Positions 7,323 to 12,183 of a stretch of 12,183 nucleotides of DNA are shown one piece after another. The notes beneath the pieces are model-generated. The model made no database searches. It saw nothing but the letters and a program-made list of their open reading frames with translations, and had not been told where the DNA came from. Positions within the stretch are counted from its first letter, which is position 1. Each line of letters opens with the position of its first letter. The stretch spans positions 1-12,183 of the forward strand of contig CAXRGH010000100.1 of assembly GCA_964230195.1 (NCBI GenBank). Reading direction: 5' to 3'. Made by a program: the position numbers and the translations under genes. This DNA is from CAXRGH01 sp964230195 (GTDB lineage: Bacteria > Pseudomonadota > Gammaproteobacteria > Enterobacterales > Alteromonadaceae).

Positions 7323-7376
7323 ATGTTAATGAACAAACATAACAACACAACTTGGTGGTGGCGTATTTCTCGGTAG
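7323..7376 (+). CDS. trpL: trp operon leader peptide
   Basis: This 17-codon ORF encodes MLMNKHNNTTWWWRISR, with three consecutive TGG codons at 7353-7361 and a TAG stop at 7374-7376. It sits 32 bases before an intrinsic terminator and about 120 bases before trpE. This is the architecture of a Trp-sensing leader peptide, whose translation speed over the Trp codons decides whether the operon mRNA is terminated. A weak GAG at 7311-7313 lies nine bases before the ATG. A second in-frame ATG at 7329 would give a 15-residue product with the same Trp run. The AGCGGG that pairs with terminator segment 3 overlaps the stop codon. Confidence 0.9.
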   Translation: MLMNKHNNTTWWWRISR

Positions 7377-7419
7377 CGGGAGATGTGAGTTATTGTTTGT
7401 TAACACACAAATACCCGCT
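7375..7419 (+). promoter_or_regulatory. trp leader antiterminator (segments 2:3)
   Basis: AGCGGG (7375-7380) can pair with CCCGCT (7414-7419), the left side of the terminator stem. TGTG (7384-7387) can add pairs with CACA (7406-7409) across a small internal loop. A ribosome stalled on the Trp codons would leave 7375 onward free, so this pairing could form and open the terminator. A ribosome at the leader stop codon would cover it. Confidence 0.7.
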
Positions 7420-7442
7420 TTAACGCGGGTATTTTTGTTTTT
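7409..7442 (+). terminator. trp attenuator terminator (segments 3:4)
   Basis: AAATACCCGC (7409-7418) and GCGGGTATTT (7425-7434) form a perfect ten-pair stem with loop TTTAAC. A T-rich tract, TTTTTGTTTTT, overlaps and follows the right arm. It lies between trpL and trpE on the plus strand and is a textbook intrinsic terminator. It would stop transcription before trpE when Trp-tRNA is plentiful. Confidence 0.93.
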
Positions 7443-7493
7443 GGCAAAGGGTCCGCAAAGCAACGGTTATAAAGAGAATTGACGGAGCATAAA

Positions 7494-9092
7494 ATGAGCT
7501 TAAGTGAACTAGGGACAACGCCAGGAAAAATAGAGACCATTGAGAGGAATGTGCCCTATATCAATGATCCACTCACAGCTTTTAATCAGCTTACAAAAAG
7601 CGACGGTAATCACCTGCTACTCGAGTCAGCAGAGATAGATAGTAAAGACAACCTTCAAAGCTTGATGTTACTTGACGCCGCAATAAAGATTGTCTGTCGA
7701 GGCACAGAAGTCACCATCTCGGCGTTGAGTAATAATGGTGGCGCATTGCTCCCAAAAATTGCAACACATTTCGCTCAACACAATCGGGTATTCCATCAGT
7801 CAGATACCCAAATCACGCTTGTTTTTCCTTTATCCAATGAGAATCTTGACGAAGATGCACGACTAAAAGCACCCTCTGTTTTTGATGTACCACGTTACTT
7901 TATGGATGAACTTGATGCGATTCGTCCACATAAACATGCGATTTTTCTGGCAGGCGCATTCGCCTATGATCTCATTGCCAGTTTTGAGGTACTGTCTTCA
8001 GTTGAGGATGGTATCAACACCTGTCCTGATTATGTTTTCTACTTGAGTGAAACCTTGCTTCTCATCGACCACCAAAATAAGACGACTCAACTGCTCGGCA
8101 GTGTACTGAGCGGCGAGAATGTTGCTCAAAACTACTTTGATATTCATCAAAAACTAGAATCAATTGAACAAGGGATCATGCAGTTAAATGATGGTAAGCT
8201 CCATGATGAAACAATGCCAATGGCGGCGACGAATACAAGCGTCGTTACCAACGTCAGTGACACTGACTTCAAAGCGACCGTTACTCAACTCAAAGAAAAT
8301 ATTCTCGCTGGTGACATCTTCCAAGTCGTGCCATCTCGATGTTTTACTCTTGATTGCCCAAATCCTACGGCTGCCTACAAACGTCTCAAAGCACTTAACC
8401 CAAGTCCCTACATGTTTTATTTAAAAGATGCTGATTTTGAAATGTTTGGCGCCTCGCCAGAATCGGCATTGAAATATGACCGTACATCTAATCAAGTTGA
8501 AGTCTATCCGATTGCGGGTACTCGCATTCGCGGGAAACACTCAAATGGGGTTATCAATGCTGATTTGGACTCACGTATAGAACTCGAATTACGCGAAGAC
8601 ACAAAAGAAAAGTCTGAGCATTTGATGCTTGTTGATCTGGCAAGAAATGATATTGCGAAAGTCTCCGTCCCAGGCACTCGTTCAGTGAAAGATTTACTCA
8701 AAGTGGACCGATATTCTCACGTCATGCATTTAGTATCTCGGGTTGTTGGCCAATTACGCCACGATTTAGATGCACTGCACGCCTATCAAGCATGCATGAA
8801 CATGGGAACACTAGTCGGTGCACCGAAAGTTCGAGCGGCTCAACTAGTCAGAGATGTCGAACAGCAAAGACGTGGTAGTTATGGTGGCGCTGTTGGCTAC
8901 ATGAACGGTCACGGTGATTTGGATACCTGTATTGTGATCCGTTCAGCATTTGTTCAACATGGCAAAGCTCACATTCAGGCTGGTGCTGGGGTTGTCTATG
9001 ATTCCGACCCACAATCAGAGGCAGATGAAACCCGAAACAAAGCCAATGCGGTGATAACCGCAATACAGCAATCGCAAGGAGGCCTCCAATGA
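7494..9092 (+). CDS. trpE: Anthranilate synthase component I, TrpE
   Basis: This 532-residue chorismate-binding enzyme, with TrpG, makes anthranilate from chorismate and glutamine, the first step of Trp synthesis. The N-terminal domain carries LLES (42-45), part of the Trp feedback site, and NPSPYMFY (302-309) is also present. The catalytic domain shows PIAGTR (339-344), SEHLMLVDLARND (374-386), GAPKVRAAQ (442-450), GGAVGY (464-469) and the terminal QAGAGVV and EADET motifs. ATG at 7494 is preferred because GGAG (7483-7486) is correctly spaced for it. An in-frame TTG at 7479 would lie upstream of that site. The stop overlaps the trpG start (ATGA). Expression is set by the attenuator, and the intact LLES motif predicts inhibition by Trp. 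Confidence 0.96.
   Translation: MSLSELGTTPGKIETIERNVPYINDPLTAFNQLTKSDGNHLLLESAEIDSKDNLQSLMLLDAAIKIVCRGTEVTISALSNNGGALLPKIATHFAQHNRVFHQSDTQITLVFPLSNENLDEDARLKAPSVFDVPRYFMDELDAIRPHKHAIFLAGAFAYDLIASFEVLSSVEDGINTCPDYVFYLSETLLLIDHQNKTTQLLGSVLSGENVAQNYFDIHQKLESIEQGIMQLNDGKLHDETMPMAATNTSVVTNVSDTDFKATVTQLKENILAGDIFQVVPSRCFTLDCPNPTAAYKRLKALNPSPYMFYLKDADFEMFGASPESALKYDRTSNQVEVYPIAGTRIRGKHSNGVINADLDSRIELELREDTKEKSEHLMLVDLARNDIAKVSVPGTRSVKDLLKVDRYSHVMHLVSRVVGQLRHDLDALHAYQACMNMGTLVGAPKVRAAQLVRDVEQQRRGSYGGAVGYMNGHGDLDTCIVIRSAFVQHGKAHIQAGAGVVYDSDPQSEADETRNKANAVITAIQQSQGGLQ
9076..9087 (+). promoter_or_regulatory. Consensus ribosome binding site of trpG within a palindrome
   Basis: AAGGAGG (9076-9082) is a full anti-16S match, six bases before the trpG ATG and inside the trpE 3' end. 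It is embedded in the perfect ten-base palindrome GGAGGCCTCC (9078-9087). It should give efficient reinitiation after trpE, helping equal output of the two subunits. Confidence 0.75.
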
Positions 9093-9697
9093 GTCAATAC
9101 CAGGATATCACCTTATTTTTACTCGACAACGTCGACTCCTTCACATACAACCTTGTTGACGAACTTCGGATGATGGGAATACAACTTCATGTTTACCGAA
9201 ACACCATCCCTGTGGACATTATCATAGAAAAAATGGAAGCAACGAAAGGAGATGTCATGTTACTGCTTTCACCGGGACCAGGAGCGCCCAGCGAAGCAGG
9301 TTGTATGCCTGAATTACTTCAATATGCGACGGGGAAATTCCCAATCTTGGGTATTTGCCTTGGTCATCAAGCTATTGTCGAACATTATGGTGGTAAAGTT
9401 GGCAGAAGCGGTGAGGTTGTTCACGGAAAAGCGTCCAACATCGCGCACAGTGGCGACAAAATGTTTGAAGGACTACCAAACCCGTTGCCGGTTGCCCGTT
9501 ATCATTCACTGATGGCAACCGAAACACCCGATACACTGAATATACTCGCGCAATACAACACAATCCCCATGGCAGTATTTCATAAAACCGACAGAGTGCT
9601 TGGCTTTCAATTTCATCCAGAATCAATCTTAACCACACATGGCAGTCAGTTGTTAAAACAAAGTATTGAATTCCTCACAATGGAGCAAACAGTATGA
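9089..9697 (+). CDS. trpG: Anthranilate synthase glutamine amidotransferase, TrpG
   Basis: This 202-residue class I glutamine amidotransferase releases ammonia from glutamine for TrpE. It shows SPGPGAP (61-67, oxyanion strand), GICLGHQAI with nucleophile Cys90, and FQFHPES with His176 and Glu178 completing the triad. Its length is that of a stand-alone domain; in E. coli the equivalent domain is fused to TrpD. PabA is very similar and can be shared with folate synthesis, but location between trpE and trpD fixes this copy as TrpG. The start overlaps the trpE stop by ATGA with a consensus ribosome site; the stop overlaps trpD by ATGA. Confidence 0.95.
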   Translation: MSQYQDITLFLLDNVDSFTYNLVDELRMMGIQLHVYRNTIPVDIIIEKMEATKGDVMLLLSPGPGAPSEAGCMPELLQYATGKFPILGICLGHQAIVEHYGGKVGRSGEVVHGKASNIAHSGDKMFEGLPNPLPVARYHSLMATETPDTLNILAQYNTIPMAVFHKTDRVLGFQFHPESILTTHGSQLLKQSIEFLTMEQTV

Positions 9698-10710
9698 ACA
9701 AACAGTTAAACAGCTTGTACAGAGGACAAGACCTTACCCAGTTGGAGATGAGAGACGCCATCTCATCAGTGGTTTCGGGAGAGGTCGATGACATTACCCT
9801 GTCCTCGTTTCTCACAGCACTCAAAATCAAGGGTGAAGTACCGAGTGAAATTGCAGGCGCTGCGGAAGGCCTAATTGCCAATGCATCGGCATTTCCGCGT
9901 CCAGATTATGACTTTGTTGACATTGTTGGTACCGGCGGCGACGGACATAATACCATCAATATATCCTCGGCTTCGGCTATTGTTGCTGCCGCTTGTGGCG
10001 TCAAAGTAGCCAAGCACGGGAATCGCAGTGTATCGAGTAAGTCGGGTTCAGCAGATTTGTTTGCCGCCTTCGGATTAAACTTAACTATGTCAGCTAACAT
10101 TGCACGAGAGTGTCTGGACCGAACCGGGCTATGTTTCCTATTTGCACCTAACTATCACGCGGGTATTAAACACGCGATGCCAGTGAGAACAACTCTAAAG
10201 ACTCGTACCTTATTCAACTTACTGGGTCCACTCGTTAATCCAGCGAGACCGAGTCACATTATGATCGGTGTTTATTCACCTGAGTGGGTTCAGCCGTTTG
10301 CAGAAACCCTGAAGTTGTTGGGTTATCAACACGCCATGGTAGTCCATGGTGCTGGATTAGATGAATTAGCATTGCACGGTGAAAGTGTGATTGCTCACTT
10401 ACACAATGGGGAAATTACCCAGTCAACCGTGACCCCCGCAGATTTTGGTTTAGAACCAGCTCCACTGGAAGCTATCAAAGGAGATGAGCCAGAAATCAAT
10501 AAACAATTGATTGAAGATATCCTAACCGGCAACGGCCAACCTGCTCATGTGAATGCTGTTATCCTAAACACTGCACCTTTGTTGGTACTTACCGGCATGT
10601 GCAACTCATTCACTGAAGCCGCCAAACATGTTCGTGAGGTCATTGAGTCTGGTAGTGCTTACTCTGTTATTCAGAATTGCGCAACAGTCAGTCAAGGAGA
10701 ATCGAACTAA
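9694..10710 (+). CDS. trpD: Anthranilate phosphoribosyltransferase, TrpD
   Basis: This 338-residue enzyme transfers phosphoribosyl from PRPP to anthranilate, the second step. An N-terminal helical domain leads into the PRPP-binding motif GTGGDG (79-84), the KHGNRSVSSKSGSAD segment (107-121) that binds PRPP and anthranilate, TLFNLLGPLVNPA (172-184), and the metal-binding Asp223-Glu224 (GLDEL). It is a full-length stand-alone TrpD with no amidotransferase domain. GGAG at 9682-9685 lies eight bases before the ATG, which overlaps the trpG stop. The TAA stop shares one base with the trpCF ATG. Confidence 0.96.
   Translation: MNKQLNSLYRGQDLTQLEMRDAISSVVSGEVDDITLSSFLTALKIKGEVPSEIAGAAEGLIANASAFPRPDYDFVDIVGTGGDGHNTINISSASAIVAAACGVKVAKHGNRSVSSKSGSADLFAAFGLNLTMSANIARECLDRTGLCFLFAPNYHAGIKHAMPVRTTLKTRTLFNLLGPLVNPARPSHIMIGVYSPEWVQPFAETLKLLGYQHAMVVHGAGLDELALHGESVIAHLHNGEITQSTVTPADFGLEPAPLEAIKGDEPEINKQLIEDILTGNGQPAHVNAVILNTAPLLVLTGMCNSFTEAAKHVREVIESGSAYSVIQNCATVSQGESN
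10694..10700 (+). promoter_or_regulatory. Ribosome binding site that fixes the trpCF start
   Basis: AAGGAGA lies nine bases before ATG 10710 and downstream of the alternative in-frame TTG at 10677. It therefore selects the ATG start and places trpCF in a TAATG overlap with trpD. Confidence 0.75.
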
Positions 10711-12083
10711 TGACCAACGTTCTAACCAAAATTGTTGATGAGCGCCGCGGCGATATTGAAGCATTGAAACAATCATTGCCACTTGATAGCTTTATTGAAG
10801 AGCTGACTCCTTCAACTCGTAGTTTATTTACTGCATTGTCAGAAACCCAAACCAGTTTTATTCTCGAATTCAAAAAAGCCTCACCATCAAAAGGACTTAT
10901 CCGAGATAATTTTGATTTAGACGAAATCATAGCAGCCTATCAACCCCACGCTACTGCGGTGTCTGTTCTCACAGAGCATCGCTACTTCCAAGGCGATTTC
11001 AACTATTTATCATACGTCGCTAGTCAGTTGACCCAACCGGTGATCAACAAAGATTTTTTCTTTGATCCGTATCAGGTTTATCTTGCTCGTCATTATAACG
11101 CAGACGCTATTTTATTAATGTTGTCAGTGCTGAATGATGATGAATACCGATCCCTCGCGGCAATTGCAGAAAGTTTATCACTCGACGTACTGACCGAAGT
11201 CAGTAACCCTGAAGAGGTGGAACGAGCAATCGCATTAGAGGCTAAAATTATTGGCATAAACAACAGAAATCTGAGGGACTTATCAACCGATCTTGCAACA
11301 ACTGAAGTGCTTAAGCCTTTGATTCCTAGTGACCGATTAGTCATTTCAGAATCTGGTATTTACACTCATCAAGACGTAAAACGACTCAGTGCAATTTCAG
11401 ATGGATTTTTGGTAGGCAGCTCGTTAATGGCAGAGTCAGACCTCAATAGAGCAGTATCAAACTTAGTATTAGGGACTGTAAAAATTTGTGGCATTACCAA
11501 TACTGAGGATGCCATGAAAGCAAAACAGTCAGGCGCAAGTTATTGTGGCCTTATCTTCGCGCCTAAATCCAAACGATGCGTCAGCCACCAGCAAGCACAA
11601 GACATTGTTGAAGCTGTTCCCTTCCATTACGTTGGCGTGTTTGTAGACCAATCGATTGAAGAGATTGTATCACTTGCTCAAAATCTCAAGCTGAAAGCTG
11701 TACAACTGCATGGCAACGAATCCAAGGCGTATCAGCAAGAACTTGAATTGAAATTACCGACGGGTTGTGTGATTTGGGAAGCAGTGGGAGTCGATAAACA
11801 TATCCCTGAATTTGATAATCCGAATGCCGCGCTACATTTACTCGATTGCAAAGTCGGCAACGAATCGGGCGGTACTGGTCAATCTTTCGATTGGTCATTG
11901 ATAACCAAGCTTACTAAGACAGGTCCAATTGGTATTGCAGGCGGACTTTCAGTAAGTAATATCGAGCAGGCTGCAGCACTAAATGTCAGTCTGTTAGATG
12001 TCAATTCTGGAGTAGAGCTTGCCCCGGGCGAAAAATCTGCAGAAAAAATAGAACAATTATTTGAAAAGCTTCGTTGTTACTAA
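10710..12083 (+). CDS. trpCF: Bifunctional indole-3-glycerol-phosphate synthase / phosphoribosylanthranilate isomerase
   Basis: This 457-residue fusion of two TIM barrels catalyses steps three and four in the order isomerase then synthase. Residues 1 to about 255 are the TrpC synthase with LEFKKASPSKG (Glu53, Lys55), Lys114 in INKDF, Glu163 in TEVS, GINNRNLRD (182-190) and SESGI (213-217). From about 257 the TrpF isomerase begins at KICGIT, with general-base Cys260, VQLHGNE (331-337), general-acid Asp379 in LLDCK, GGTGQSFDW (387-395) and AGGL (410-413). Both active sites appear intact. The fusion matches the gamma-proteobacterial TrpC(F) of E. coli closely. ATG 10710 gives the usual MTNVLTKIV N-terminus. 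A 33-base gap without obvious signals separates it from trpB. Confidence 0.95.
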   Translation: MTNVLTKIVDERRGDIEALKQSLPLDSFIEELTPSTRSLFTALSETQTSFILEFKKASPSKGLIRDNFDLDEIIAAYQPHATAVSVLTEHRYFQGDFNYLSYVASQLTQPVINKDFFFDPYQVYLARHYNADAILLMLSVLNDDEYRSLAAIAESLSLDVLTEVSNPEEVERAIALEAKIIGINNRNLRDLSTDLATTEVLKPLIPSDRLVISESGIYTHQDVKRLSAISDGFLVGSSLMAESDLNRAVSNLVLGTVKICGITNTEDAMKAKQSGASYCGLIFAPKSKRCVSHQQAQDIVEAVPFHYVGVFVDQSIEEIVSLAQNLKLKAVQLHGNESKAYQQELELKLPTGCVIWEAVGVDKHIPEFDNPNAALHLLDCKVGNESGGTGQSFDWSLITKLTKTGPIGIAGGLSVSNIEQAAALNVSLLDVNSGVELAPGEKSAEKIEQLFEKLRCY

Positions 12084-12116
12084 CGCGGCGATCATATTTT
12101 TAAAAAGAGAAAGACT

Positions 12117-12183
12117 ATGGCACAAACATTAGACAGTAAATTTGGTGAATTCGGCGGCATGTATGTGCCAGAATTACTTATAC
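12117..12183 (+). CDS. trpB: Tryptophan synthase beta chain, first 22 codons only
   Basis: The ORF starts at ATG 12117 after a purine-rich AAAGAGAAAG stretch and runs off the right edge. The visible N-terminus includes FGEFGGMYVPELL, the hallmark TrpB start. TrpB condenses indole with serine using pyridoxal phosphate, in complex with TrpA. It is the first gene in this operon not overlapping its predecessor. The catalytic lysine and the rest of the protein are outside the window. Confidence 0.93.
   Translation, partial: MAQTLDSKFGEFGGMYVPELLI

Noticed and set aside
7479..7493. In-frame TTG at 7479 as the trpE start
   Set aside because: The GGAG ribosome site at 7483-7486 lies downstream of it and is correctly spaced for ATG 7494, so the five extra residues are unlikely.
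10677..10709. In-frame TTG at 10677 as the trpCF start
   Set aside because: AAGGAGA at 10694-10700 serves ATG 10710, and the family N-terminus begins at that ATG (MTNVLTKIV).

Overview
The window looks like a chromosomal segment from a marine-type gammaproteobacterium of the Alteromonadales/Vibrionales/Shewanella kind. The evidence is the gene set and its order: a VolA/Pla-1 family lipoprotein lipase, yciK, rluB, scpB, scpA, yciO and rnm (yciV/trpH), then a trp operon with separate trpG and trpD genes and a fused trpCF. The yciO-rnm-trpL-trpE junction follows the Enterobacterales arrangement, but trpG and trpD are not fused as they are in E. coli. Base composition is moderate (roughly mid-40s % GC by eye) and even. 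I see no transposase, integrase, tRNA, rRNA or CRISPR array. Genus cannot be fixed from this window.

Layout. Positions 1-2095 (minus) hold the N-terminal 698 codons of a surface-type lipoprotein lipase whose C-terminus lies beyond the left edge. A 353-base divergent intergenic region follows, with candidate promoters, a bulged hairpin and a 36-codon ORF. yciK (plus) converges on a minus-strand cluster. In transcription order that cluster is rnm (RNase AM), yciO, scpA, scpB, rluB, with short gaps or overlaps, so it is probably one operon for rRNA maturation and modification plus kleisin proteins. rnm is divergent from the trp operon across 425 bases that contain the trp leader.

The trp operon (plus) runs trpL, attenuator, trpE, trpG, trpD, trpCF, then the first 22 codons of trpB at the right edge. 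trpE/trpG and trpG/trpD overlap by ATGA and trpD/trpCF by TAATG, which implies tight translational coupling. Together these genes convert chorismate to indole-3-glycerol phosphate; trpB, and presumably trpA beyond the edge, finish the synthesis. The leader is a classical ribosome-mediated attenuator: a 17-residue peptide with three consecutive Trp codons, an alternative pairing segment at its stop codon, and a strong terminator hairpin with a T tract before trpE.

This is a conserved core-genome region. I found no evidence of an undescribed biological system. The items most worth a second look are the attenuator architecture, the missing TrpR-like operator, the short ORF and hairpin upstream of yciK, and the question of which SMC-type protein the ScpAB pair serves.
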